This document shows positions 6,774-12,861 of a stretch of DNA of 18,070 nucleotides, piece after piece. The translations under genes were made by a program, and so were the position numbers. Source of the stretch: an uncultured Clostridia bacterium (GTDB lineage Bacteria > Bacillota > Clostridia > Christensenellales > UBA1242). The stretch covers positions 1-18,070 of the forward strand of contig CAKVMJ010000025.1 of assembly GCA_934772445.1 (NCBI GenBank), in the 5' to 3' direction. A model generated the notes under the pieces. That model saw nothing but the letters and a program-made list of their open reading frames with translations. It was not told the origin of the DNA and did no database searches. Every line of letters starts with the position of its first letter. The first letter of the stretch is position 1.

Positions 6774-7004
6774 TTGCTTTTAAAATATAAAGAATATAGT
6801 GTTGGTGGTAATTTAATCTCTGTTTATGTTGGATTTTTTACTTGCACTTTAAAAGTTAATGGAGAAAAATGCGATGAATATAAATCTCTAAGATATTTTG
6901 AGATAAGTTTAACCACCACACTTGAAGATGAAACATTTATTGAAGTTAAGATATCTTCAATGTTAAATAGAATTTCGGTAAAAGTTAATAATAAATTAAT
7001 TTAA
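6774..7004 (+). CDS. Doubtful small ORF, possibly a gene remnant
   Basis: A 76-residue ORF that begins only with TTG and has no ribosome binding site. The reading frame stays open back to a TAA at 6666-6668, and this extra part encodes a hydrophobic stretch (EIFLYVGLFILPITFAFF) that would be a transmembrane helix just before the listed start. No ATG exists in that part. The remainder is rich in beta-type residues (SVYVGFFTCTLKVNG, ISVKVNNKLI). I do not recognise a family. It is either a membrane-anchored small protein using a rare start, or the decayed 3' part of a lost gene. Position after a terminator and with no obvious promoter favours a remnant. Confidence 0.3.
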   Translation: MLLKYKEYSVGGNLISVYVGFFTCTLKVNGEKCDEYKSLRYFEISLTTTLEDETFIEVKISSMLNRISVKVNNKLI

Positions 7005-7055
7005 AAAATTTTTACAATGAATTTTTTTGTTTTTGAAAAAACTTTTAAATTTTTG

Positions 7056-7084
7056 TTGCGATTTAATATTAGTTGTTTTATAAT
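7056..7084 (+). promoter_or_regulatory. Promoter of the SGNH-hydrolase lipoprotein gene
   Basis: A perfect TATAAT (7079-7084) is preceded by TTGCGA (7056-7061) with a 17-nt spacer. Transcription would begin near 7091, which rules out the in-frame TTG at 7073 as start and supports the GTG at 7106. Confidence 0.65.
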
Positions 7085-7105
7085 AGGCGGTTATTGGAGA
7101 TATTT

Positions 7106-7804
7106 GTGTTTAAAACAAAAAATATTATTATATATTTTCTGCTAACTTTGTTTTTTGGAACATTCATATTGATTGGTTGCAAGCAAACATATATAGATTT
7201 CTCAACCCTAAGTTATGTGGTTTTGGGGGATAGTATTACAAAGCCTCAAAAATACGCACCAATTCCTTATTCTGAAACCGTTAAAGATGGATTAGGGCTA
7301 AAGAGTGTTCAAAATTTAGGAGTTAGCGGTACAACTCTTGCCTATGGCGTAAAGGATAGGGGTTGGATATATGAACAATTAGATAACGCGGGAGAAGCGG
7401 ATATAATTAGCCTTCTTGGAGGTGTTAATGATTATAGCGCTGGAACCAAGTTAGGAAATATTGATAGTGATGATGTTTTAACAATTTATGGCGGACTTAA
7501 TAAGATAGTTGGAAGCTTAAAAGAAAAGTATCCAAATAAATTTATCTTTCTTATGACACCATTGAAATGTATTTCAAGAACAGGAAAAAATAGCGCAGGA
7601 ATAGAACTTGAAGATATTGCAGAAGCAATAAAAAATATTGGTAAGAAATATTCTATATTGGTTTTGGATTTATATAATGAATGTGAGTTTTCTCGCTCCT
7701 CCGACTCGGAAACCTCAGATGGCTTGCACCCAAGCCAAACATTTATAACAGAAAAGCTTTCTCCAGTTATTATAAATTTCATTAAGAAATATTGTAAATT
7801 ATAG
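7106..7804 (+). CDS. SGNH/GDSL-family hydrolase lipoprotein
   Basis: Predicted cell-surface esterase or deacylase of 232 residues. Residues 1-24 form a lipoprotein signal peptide: basic KTK, a hydrophobic core, and the lipobox LIGC with Cys25 as the lipid-modified residue. The SGNH blocks follow: GDSI with nucleophile Ser43, NLGVSGTT with the oxyanion Gly (72-75), GGVNDY with Asn108, and DGLHP with Asp205 and His208. The catalytic set is therefore complete and an active enzyme is expected. The substrate is unknown; acylated sugars or cell-wall polymers are possible. GTG at 7106 is chosen because GGAG lies 6 nt upstream and the predicted transcription start excludes the earlier TTG. It is monocistronic. 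Confidence 0.82.
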   Translation: MFKTKNIIIYFLLTLFFGTFILIGCKQTYIDFSTLSYVVLGDSITKPQKYAPIPYSETVKDGLGLKSVQNLGVSGTTLAYGVKDRGWIYEQLDNAGEADIISLLGGVNDYSAGTKLGNIDSDDVLTIYGGLNKIVGSLKEKYPNKFIFLMTPLKCISRTGKNSAGIELEDIAEAIKNIGKKYSILVLDLYNECEFSRSSDSETSDGLHPSQTFITEKLSPVIINFIKKYCKL

Positions 7805-7880
7805 TTGGTGAAACTAAAAAATCAATGTAAATTATTTTAGCCTTAGATTTATTTTTGATTCTAAGCTCTTTGAGTTTTAG

Positions 7881-7910
7881 AAAAAAGAACAAGAGTTAAT
7901 TACTCTTGTT
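7881..7910 (-). terminator. Terminator of the XRE regulator gene, overlapping its stop codon
   Basis: AACAAGAGT (7888-7896) pairs with ACTCTTGTT (7902-7910) around a 5-nt loop. On the minus strand CTTTTTT follows. The stem starts in the last codons of the regulator. It could also stop the convergent SGNH-hydrolase transcript, though its plus-strand T-run is short. Confidence 0.75.
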
Positions 7911-8208
7911 TGTCGTTTAACAATATATTAAGTGCCATCTTTTTATTTTCGCTAAGGTTTTCTATAATTTTTAAAGTTTGCTTATCTATTGCATAACTGC
8001 TAAGATTTGAATAAAAAAATTCTTCAGGTGTTATCTTGCAAGCTTTAATTATATCTAAAACCACTTGCATTGAAGGTTCGTAATCGCCAGCTTCTAATTT
8101 GGTGATATATGCTGGATTTTTATCTATTTCCAAACTCAATGCTCTAGCACTTAATTTTGCTTTATTTCTAAAATATCCTATTCTAAATATAATTTCCTTT
8201 AATTCCAT
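7900..8208 (-). CDS. XRE-family HTH transcriptional regulator
   Basis: A 102-residue DNA-binding protein. The N-terminal Cro/C1-type helix-turn-helix covers about residues 6-66: FRNKAKLSARALSLEI (first helices), the recognition helix NPAYITKLEAG (31-41), EPSMQVVLDIIKACKI, and PEEFF. The C-terminal 35 residues (NLSENKKMALNILLN) form a short helical tail, probably for dimerisation. Such single-domain XRE proteins control nearby or their own genes. It is divergent from the 77-residue gene at 8420, with 211 bp between them holding a palindrome and a promoter, so it may regulate both. GGAG lies 10 nt before the ATG, a slightly long spacing. Confidence 0.8.
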   Translation of the reverse strand: MELKEIIFRIGYFRNKAKLSARALSLEIDKNPAYITKLEAGDYEPSMQVVLDIIKACKITPEEFFYSNLSSYAIDKQTLKIIENLSENKKMALNILLNDKQE

Positions 8209-8240
8209 ACCTAATTATCTCCATAATAATTATATATTTA

Positions 8241-8251
8241 CGATTAAATCG
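8241..8251. promoter_or_regulatory. Candidate operator for the XRE regulator
   Basis: The 11-bp perfect odd palindrome CGATTAAATCG lies 33 bp upstream of the regulator start. On the minus strand it is directly behind a TATAAT (8229-8234), so a bound repressor would block this promoter. The matching -35 region is weak (TATACT), so the promoter itself is uncertain. Confidence 0.35.
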
Positions 8252-8328
8252 AGTATATTCTTTATAAGGTCTAAAATATCTTAAAAAGAAAGGTTGTGTT
8301 GCCTTGGTGGAAATATTTATAAAAATAA

Positions 8329-8357
8329 TTGACCTATAAGGCAATATGTGATATTTT
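8329..8357 (+). promoter_or_regulatory. Promoter of the 77-residue protein gene
   Basis: TTGACC (8329-8334) and TATTTT (8352-8357) are 17 nt apart. An inverted repeat TTGCCTT (8299-8305)/AAGGCAA (8338-8344) brackets the -35 box and could be a regulatory site. The leader is about 55 nt. Confidence 0.55.
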
Positions 8358-8419
8358 ATATGTATTGATAAAAAGGTGAGTAAAAAGGTTTTATATAAAT
8401 TCTTGAAGGAGGTAATGTT

Positions 8420-8653
8420 ATGGCTAGAGAAGTTAGAACATATTATTTGGTTAATAAAAATGGAAAACATAGTGTTGTTGAATTGCTTCATTATATTGAA
8501 AATATGTTTGGAGCAGAAGATGCAATGAAATTAGAACTTGGACTTTCAAACGAAGACATAAAAGTTAGAACTAGTGGTTCACCAGCTTGGACAAAAACTT
8601 ACGCAGTAACAGTCTTTGATGGTAGAAAAGTTCATTTTGATGATAAATTTTAA
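8420..8653 (+). CDS. Conserved-looking small protein of unknown function
   Basis: A 77-residue soluble protein, not assigned to any family. It has an alternating beta-alpha character: REVRTYYLVNKNGK (a strand), the helix VVELLHYIENMFGAEDAMKLELG, then TYAVTVFDGRKVHFDDKF with two short strands. It is a real gene by context. It has a promoter, a perfect AAGGAGG site (8406-8412) 7 nt before the ATG, and an intrinsic terminator just after the stop. It is monocistronic and divergent from the XRE gene. A small regulatory or accessory protein is possible but this is not shown. Confidence 0.7.
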   Translation: MAREVRTYYLVNKNGKHSVVELLHYIENMFGAEDAMKLELGLSNEDIKVRTSGSPAWTKTYAVTVFDGRKVHFDDKF

Positions 8654-8659
8654 AAATCA

Positions 8660-8693
8660 AAGGCACTCGGAATTCGAGTGTCTTATTTTTTTT
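8660..8693 (+). terminator. Intrinsic terminator after the 77-residue protein gene
   Basis: A 10-bp stem (8660-8669 with 8675-8684, one G-T wobble) encloses a 5-nt loop and is followed by A and eight T. Confidence 0.85.
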
Positions 8694-8717
8694 ATATTAA
8701 GTTGTTAATTTGATTAA

Positions 8718-8861
8718 TTATGCTTCTGTAACTTCTGTAATAGCGTTGCCGTTTAGTTCGTAAACCTTAACTTTTTCTTGATTTGCAAAGAAGTTTTGAA
8801 CATATTCGAATTGATTTTGAAGAGTTGTTTGGTCTTCAGCAGCTGCTTTATAACCACACAA
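8718..8861 (-). pseudogene. 3' fragment of an unidentified protein-coding gene
   Basis: The minus-strand frame from about 8861 to 8718 reads like the C-terminus of a soluble protein (YKAAAEDQTTLQNQFEYVQN, then FFANQEKVKVYELNG, ending ITEVTEA). It uses C-ending codons (TTC, AAC, GAC, TAC) as in the well-expressed DapB-like gene. Upstream of it the frame continues only as AT-rich, Phe/Tyr/Lys-rich noise up to 8948, and no ribosome binding site or sensible start is present. It is therefore most likely the leftover end of a deleted gene. The parent family is not recognised. Confidence 0.5.
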
Positions 8862-8958
8862 AATCTTAGGAAAACAGTAAAAATTTAGTGAAAAATATAT
8901 AAAAATAAGTTTTTTTTTGTAAAAACAGCAAAAATTTTTGAAATACATATTAATTTAG

Positions 8959-8988
8959 TTGACTTTCATATAGGTATTCGGTTATAAT
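8959..8988 (+). promoter_or_regulatory. Near-consensus promoter of the small RNA
   Basis: TTGACT (8959-8964) and a perfect TATAAT (8983-8988) are separated by 18 nt. Transcription is expected to begin around 8993-8996, exactly at the first base-paired stem of the RNA. Confidence 0.8.
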
Positions 8989-8992
8989 GTTC

Positions 8993-9061
8993 GAAGAAAG
9001 TGATAGGCTTATAGCCCCTGCAATATGAAGTATGCACATATTGTAGGCACTTTCTTTTTTT
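8993..9061 (+). ncRNA. Predicted small structured RNA (three-way junction, about 68 nt)
   Basis: The RNA folds into three stems. P1 is AGAAAGTG (8995-9002) with CACTTTCT (9048-9055), extendable by two pairs. P2 is GGC (9006-9008) with GCC (9014-9016) around TTATA. P3 is an 11-bp stem, 9017-9027 with 9037-9047, containing one G-T pair and a 9-nt loop. P2, P3 and the 3' strand of P1 follow each other without gaps. Seven T (9055-9061) after P1 make it its own terminator. No ORF and no ribosome binding site are present. I do not recognise a known riboswitch or sRNA family. Because it ends at its terminator and starts at a strong promoter, an independent small RNA is more likely than a leader. Confidence 0.7.
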
Positions 9062-9088
9062 GTGCAATTTTTATATTTGAAATGTTAG

Positions 9089-9117
9089 AAATGAGGCCTA
9101 TATAGGTTTCATTTTTT
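9089..9117 (+). terminator. Second, weaker terminator-like hairpin downstream of the small RNA
   Basis: AAATGAGGCCT (9089-9099) pairs with AGGTTTCATTT (9104-9114) through two G-T wobbles around loop ATAT, and the T-run extends to 9117. It may back up the small RNA terminator. Confidence 0.45.
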
Positions 9118-9183
9118 AATCCAATAAAAGCAAAGCATTAAATATTTAGAATAATATTAAAAATTTTAACAAAATTTGATATT

Positions 9184-9208
9184 ATCTTATAAATATATAT
9201 TATAAGAT
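9184..9208. repeat. Inverted repeat
   Basis: ATCTTATAA (9184-9192) is perfectly complementary to TTATAAGAT (9200-9208) around a 7-nt AT loop. It lies upstream of the promoter of the small peptide gene. It could be a regulator site or simply AT-rich hairpin DNA. Confidence 0.4.
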
Positions 9209-9239
9209 TAAAAGATAATCAATTTTCTATCTGAAAAGG

Positions 9240-9268
9240 TTTAGATATAAATTTTTTTCAGATATAAT
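9240..9268 (+). promoter_or_regulatory. Promoter of the small hydrophobic peptide gene
   Basis: A perfect TATAAT (9263-9268) is preceded by TTTAGA (9240-9245, four of six matches) with a 17-nt spacer. The expected start near 9275 gives a 25-nt leader. Confidence 0.55.
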
Positions 9269-9297
9269 GCGAATACTATCAAATTTTTAAGGAAAGA

Positions 9298-9387
9298 ATG
9301 ATGAAACATAAAATAATAAGTAATTTGCTTTTTATTTTTTGCTTTTTGTTGCTGGTTTTATGCTTTTTGCTTGTAATTTTGTATTAA
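9298..9387 (+). CDS. Small hydrophobic peptide (28-29 residues), candidate type I toxin
   Basis: A very short ORF. Two adjacent ATGs (9298 and 9301) follow AAGGAAAG (9289-9296); the second has the better spacing (AAGGA is 7 nt away). The peptide starts MKHKIISN and continues as a single hydrophobic helix rich in Leu, Phe and Cys (about residues 8-27), ending in Tyr. A short basic N-terminus plus one membrane helix is the general build of type I toxins and of other small membrane peptides. No known family was recognised. Its own promoter and a terminator at 9467 support a real transcription unit. The upstream small RNA on the same strand is a possible partner. The evidence is architectural only. 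Confidence 0.5.
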   Translation: MMKHKIISNLLFIFCFLLLVLCFLLVILY

Positions 9388-9466
9388 AAATATAGAAGTT
9401 AAATATTAAATTTTATAATGTATATAAAAAAGTTTTACCATAAATTAAAAGTAATATTTAAAAATT

Positions 9467-9492
9467 GGTGTCTTTGTTTGACACCTTTTTTT
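9467..9492 (+). terminator. Intrinsic terminator of the peptide unit, upstream of the ATPase operon
   Basis: GGTGTC (9467-9472) pairs perfectly with GACACC (9480-9485) around TTTGTTT and is followed by seven T. The 3' arm overlaps the -35 box of the ATPase promoter. Confidence 0.8.
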
Positions 9493-9506
9493 CAATTTGT
9501 TAAGAT
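9478..9506 (+). promoter_or_regulatory. Promoter of the V-type ATPase operon
   Basis: A consensus -35 TTGACA (9478-9483) and -10 TAAGAT (9501-9506) are 17 nt apart. The -35 box is part of the preceding terminator hairpin and the spacer contains its T-run. Transcription would begin around 9513, so the ribosome binding site of ntpF (AAGAGG, 9512-9517) would sit at the very 5' end of the mRNA. Confidence 0.6.
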
Positions 9507-9523
9507 ATATTAAGAGGAAAAGT

Positions 9524-9841
9524 ATGGAAAGCGTTAATCAAATTCTAAATAAGGTGCAAGAGGCAGAAATTAAAGTAAAAACTTTAAAAGAAGATGCTGA
9601 TAAAAAGGTTAAAGAACTCGAAATTCAAACGGAAGAAGAGTGCTTAAAAATAATGGAACAGGCAAGAAAAGATGCTAAATCTAAAATTGCGAAAGTTTAT
9701 AAAGATAATTCGTTAAAACTTGAAAAAGTGCAAATGGAAGTTGATGATAATATTTTAAATCAAACCAAAAATTTTGGTGATAAATATAATGAAAAAATTC
9801 AATCTCTAGCAGATAAAATTTTTAAAGAAATTATAGGTTAG
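9524..9841 (+). CDS. ntpF: V-type ATPase peripheral stalk subunit G/H (NtpF-like)
   Basis: A 105-residue coiled-coil protein, rich in Lys, Glu and Ala over almost its whole length, expected to pair with NtpE as the peripheral stalk that holds the catalytic head still while the rotor turns. It occupies the first position of the operon, as ntpF does in Enterococcus hirae, and its length fits. A longer frame with a TTG start at 9497 is rejected because AAGAGG lies 6 nt before the ATG at 9524 and the TTG lies within the promoter. Sequence identity alone would be weak for such a coiled coil, so the assignment rests mainly on context. Confidence 0.8.
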   Translation: MESVNQILNKVQEAEIKVKTLKEDADKKVKELEIQTEEECLKIMEQARKDAKSKIAKVYKDNSLKLEKVQMEVDDNILNQTKNFGDKYNEKIQSLADKIFKEIIG

Positions 9842-9850
9842 GAGGGAAAA

Positions 9851-11830
9851 ATGGCAATTGTTAAAATGGCAAAACTCCAACTGGTTGGCTTAAAACAAGA
9901 TCAAAGCCGAGTTTTAGATGAATTGTTTTTATCGCATAATGTTCAAATAGTTAAATCTGATGTTGCAACCAAAGTTGAAGATGCTGTTGATAAAAAAAGT
10001 GATTTGGAATTGGAAATCAAAAATGTTTCTGATGCAATTTCATTTATTGAAAAAGCAAATAATGAAAAAATTGCGGATAAATTCGAAGTTGGGTTTGATG
10101 ATTTTATAAAGATTGAAGATAAAGAAAATGAATTAAAAAGCAAAGTGGCAGGAATTACTGAGAAAATTGCCATAATTCAATCTAAATTTAATGAGATTTT
10201 AGCATTGAGAAAACAGCAACAAAGTTATATTCCAGATAAACTGAAAAAGTATTCTATTAATGTTGAAAAATCAAAAAGTGTTAAGAGTGAAAACAAAAAT
10301 AGAGTTTTAGAAAAGCTTTATAAAGAATTGCTAAATTCAAATAGCCCAACAGATGATTTATTTTTTGAGTTGGAAGGCAAAAATAATCTATCTTTAAATT
10401 TTGATTTTAATCAAGAAGAATTTGAGATGATTAAATTAGAACTTGCCGAATTAGATAAGAATTTAAAAACCAAACTAATGGAAAATGGCGTTGTGGTGGT
10501 ATCTTATGTCTTAAGTCAAGAAGATGAAGAGAAGTATTTAGATTTAGAAGAAAAGATAAACAATATAAATCTTGAAATAGAAGATATTTTAAAGATTATA
10601 AAAGGCGAGAATGAAAACTTAAAAGATTTAAAAATGTATTCGGATTTTTTAAGTTATAAATTAGAAAAATACTCTGTTAAGGATTTAATTTCTAAAACGG
10701 ATAGCACATTTATTTTAAATTGCTATACGCCTAAGAGTGAGGTTAAATCATTAAAGAAAAGATTGGAAGATAAATTTGAAACTTTAATTATTAAAGAGAA
10801 AAAGATTACTCCAAAAGATAATCCTCCAACGCTAACAAAAAATGGCAAGATTATAAAGATGGCGGAGTTTGTTACAAATATGTATTCACCGCCAAGTTAT
10901 AACGAAGTTGACCCTAATTTATCGGTATTTTTCTTCTTTATGATATTTTTTGGATTTATTATGGCAGATATTGGATATGGTATTTTGCTTATTATAATAG
11001 GTTCGGTAATTGCAAGCAGGATAAAAGAAGATAATGGAGCAAAAAGGTTATGGAGCTTAATTGCAATGGGCGGAGTGTTTACGATTATCTGGGGAATATT
11101 ATTTGGTTCGTTTTTTGGATTTTCACATTCTCAATTAGCAATTATTCCAAAGGGTGTTATGCCAGACCCAACAGGCAATCCGCTAGTGTTAATGCTAGTT
11201 TGCTTGCTTATGGGTGTGGTTCAAATTGCGGTTGGTTTTGCATTAAGAGGAGTTAATGCAATTAAATGCGGAAGAATTTTTGATGGAATTGTGAATGGCT
11301 TTATGTGGACAATATTTATGATTGGAGTTTTGATGGCTTCAACAAAACCATTGCTTGATTTCTTCAAAATTGGTTATAGTGGTTCGTTTGGAAACTTCAT
11401 TTCTTCAGTCTCAAAACCGGGGCTTATTATAACGCTTGTAAGCTTAGGTATTGCAGTGGTGTTTGCAGGAATTGGCGTTAAAGGATTTGGAAAATTTACT
11501 AAAAGTTTTTCAGCTTTATATGGTTTGATAAACTTATTTTCAGATATTCTATCATATACAAGATTATTTGGTTTGATGCTATCAGGTGCGATAATTGGTA
11601 GTCAATTCAACACAATGGGATTAGGAATGATGACAAGTCCGCTTGGTTATATCTTAGGCGGAGTTATAATCTTGATTGGTCACGCATTTAACCTTGCGAT
11701 GGGCGCACTTGGTGCGTATATTCACGATATAAGACTTCAATATATTGAATACTTTGCAAAGTTTTATAATGGCGAAGGCGAAGAATTTAAACCTTTTGGT
11801 TTTAAATTAAATTATGTAAAATTAAATTAA
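9851..11830 (+). CDS. ntpI: V-type ATPase subunit I (membrane stator, a-subunit type)
   Basis: A 659-residue protein forming the stator channel of the Vo sector. The N-terminal ~350 residues are cytoplasmic and contain long coiled coils. The C-terminal half, from about 355, has seven to eight membrane helices, beginning with the phenylalanine-rich segment SVFFFFMIFFGFIMADIGYG. The arginines expected near the rotor-stator interface are present: Arg571 in SYTRLFGLML and Arg628 in HDIRLQYIEYFAKFY. The usual end GEGEEFKPF follows. A good GGAGG precedes the ATG. The subunit moves the ion together with the K ring. Confidence 0.95.
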   Translation: MAIVKMAKLQLVGLKQDQSRVLDELFLSHNVQIVKSDVATKVEDAVDKKSDLELEIKNVSDAISFIEKANNEKIADKFEVGFDDFIKIEDKENELKSKVAGITEKIAIIQSKFNEILALRKQQQSYIPDKLKKYSINVEKSKSVKSENKNRVLEKLYKELLNSNSPTDDLFFELEGKNNLSLNFDFNQEEFEMIKLELAELDKNLKTKLMENGVVVVSYVLSQEDEEKYLDLEEKINNINLEIEDILKIIKGENENLKDLKMYSDFLSYKLEKYSVKDLISKTDSTFILNCYTPKSEVKSLKKRLEDKFETLIIKEKKITPKDNPPTLTKNGKIIKMAEFVTNMYSPPSYNEVDPNLSVFFFFMIFFGFIMADIGYGILLIIIGSVIASRIKEDNGAKRLWSLIAMGGVFTIIWGILFGSFFGFSHSQLAIIPKGVMPDPTGNPLVLMLVCLLMGVVQIAVGFALRGVNAIKCGRIFDGIVNGFMWTIFMIGVLMASTKPLLDFFKIGYSGSFGNFISSVSKPGLIITLVSLGIAVVFAGIGVKGFGKFTKSFSALYGLINLFSDILSYTRLFGLMLSGAIIGSQFNTMGLGMMTSPLGYILGGVIILIGHAFNLAMGALGAYIHDIRLQYIEYFAKFYNGEGEEFKPFGFKLNYVKLN

Positions 11831-11840
11831 GGAGAAAGTT

Positions 11841-12287
11841 ATGAGTGGACAAGTAATAGGAATTATTGGTTTGGCAATTTGTGTTTTGGCTTGTGGTTGT
11901 GGTTCTGCAATTGGTTTATGCTATACTGGTCAAGCTGGTGCAGGCGTTTTAGCTGAAGACCCTAAAAAATTTAGTAAGGTTTTGGTTCTAGTTGTGTTAC
12001 CAGCAACGCAAGGTATTTATGGATTCGTTCTTGGAATTTTAGGTCAGAGTTATTTGGCAGGAATTGAAACTGTGGCTCAAGGCTGGGCTTTGTTTGGTGC
12101 TGTTATGCCAACTGCAATTGTAGGCTTAATCGCTGCAATATATCAAGGTAAATGTTCAGTTGCATCAATTTATGCAGTTGCTAAAAATGAAGGCTTATCT
12201 GGTAAATTAATTTTGTTCCCTGCTATGATTGAAACTTATGCAATTTTGGCGTTAGTTTCTTCAATATTGTTGTTAGCGGTGGTTTAG
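11841..12287 (+). CDS. ntpK: V-type ATPase proteolipid subunit K (rotor ring, Na+-type)
   Basis: A 148-residue protein with four membrane helices (two fused hairpins), forming the c/K ring. The ion-binding glutamate is Glu131 in the last helix (FPAMIETYAIL). The second helix has Gln57 (LPATQG) instead of a second carboxylate, as in V-type proteolipids. Leu53, Thr56, Gln57, Gln102 and Glu131 correspond to the Na+ ligands Leu61, Thr64, Gln65, Gln110 and Glu139 of E. hirae NtpK with a constant offset of eight. A Na+-translocating enzyme is therefore inferred. GGAG lies 7 nt before the ATG. Confidence 0.95.
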   Translation: MSGQVIGIIGLAICVLACGCGSAIGLCYTGQAGAGVLAEDPKKFSKVLVLVVLPATQGIYGFVLGILGQSYLAGIETVAQGWALFGAVMPTAIVGLIAAIYQGKCSVASIYAVAKNEGLSGKLILFPAMIETYAILALVSSILLLAVV

Positions 12288-12288
12288 A

Positions 12289-12861
12289 ATGGATAGAGAA
12301 GAAAAGCTTATAGAAAAGATAATAGAAAATGGCAAAGCAGAATCAAAAGCAACTATACAAAAAGCAAAAAAAGATGCAGATGTAAAACTTTCTGAAGCAA
12401 ACACCAAGGCTAGTGGTTATATTGAATGGGAAGTTACTAAAGCAAAAAATGAATGTCGCGAGCAATTGAAGATTGAAAAACAAAAGGCGAACTTGAAAGA
12501 AAACAAATCTTTGTTATTTGTAAAAAACTCTGTTGTTGAAAAAATATTTGAAATTGTTTTAGATAAGTTAGTTAATTTAAAAGAAGATAAAGTTTTAGAT
12601 TATTTTGAAAAACTTCTAGCAGAGTATGCTGAAAAAAACGATTTTTTGGTGTTGTCTAAAAACCAAAAAAAGTTGCAAGAACAAATTGAAAAGCTAAAGT
12701 CTTTTAAAGAAAAGAATTTAAAAATAAAATCTACCGATGGAGATTTCAAGGGTGGTTTTATTTTAGAAGATGATATAAGAAATTTAGATTTAACCTATGA
12801 GGGCATTTTGGCTGAGTATAGGGAAAATAATATAACGGAAATTGTTAGGGAATTGTTTTAA
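12289..12861 (+). CDS. ntpE: V-type ATPase subunit E (peripheral stalk)
   Basis: A 190-residue protein with a long N-terminal coiled coil (about 1-75, rich in Lys, Glu and Ala) and a globular C-terminal domain (about 85-190) containing the typical GGFILEDDIRNLDLTYEGIL segment that contacts the catalytic head. It pairs with the NtpF-like protein as the peripheral stalk. The ATG lies one base after the ntpK stop, with GGTGG inside the ntpK end as the likely ribosome binding site, so translation is coupled. Length fits the family. Confidence 0.9.
   Translation: MDREEKLIEKIIENGKAESKATIQKAKKDADVKLSEANTKASGYIEWEVTKAKNECREQLKIEKQKANLKENKSLLFVKNSVVEKIFEIVLDKLVNLKEDKVLDYFEKLLAEYAEKNDFLVLSKNQKKLQEQIEKLKSFKEKNLKIKSTDGDFKGGFILEDDIRNLDLTYEGILAEYRENNITEIVRELF

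Noticed and set aside
7073..7105. Earlier TTG start for the SGNH-hydrolase lipoprotein
   Set aside because: It overlaps the predicted TATAAT promoter box and lacks a ribosome binding site. The GTG at 7106 has GGAG at a good distance and gives a normal lipoprotein signal peptide.
8183..8491. 102-residue minus-strand frame spanning the XRE/77-residue intergenic region
   Set aside because: It covers the promoters and overlaps both genes, and its composition is AT-driven (Ile, Phe, Asn, Lys). It has no ribosome binding site.
8993..9061. Known riboswitch (purine, fluoride, c-di-GMP, preQ1) for the small RNA
   Set aside because: The three-way junction superficially recalls the purine class, but the conserved joining bases and loop-loop partners are missing. 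The stems abut without the binding core.
9419..9514. Short frame starting MYIKKFYHK on the plus strand
   Set aside because: It has no ribosome binding site and reads through the terminator hairpin and the ATPase promoter. It is AT-rich chance coding.
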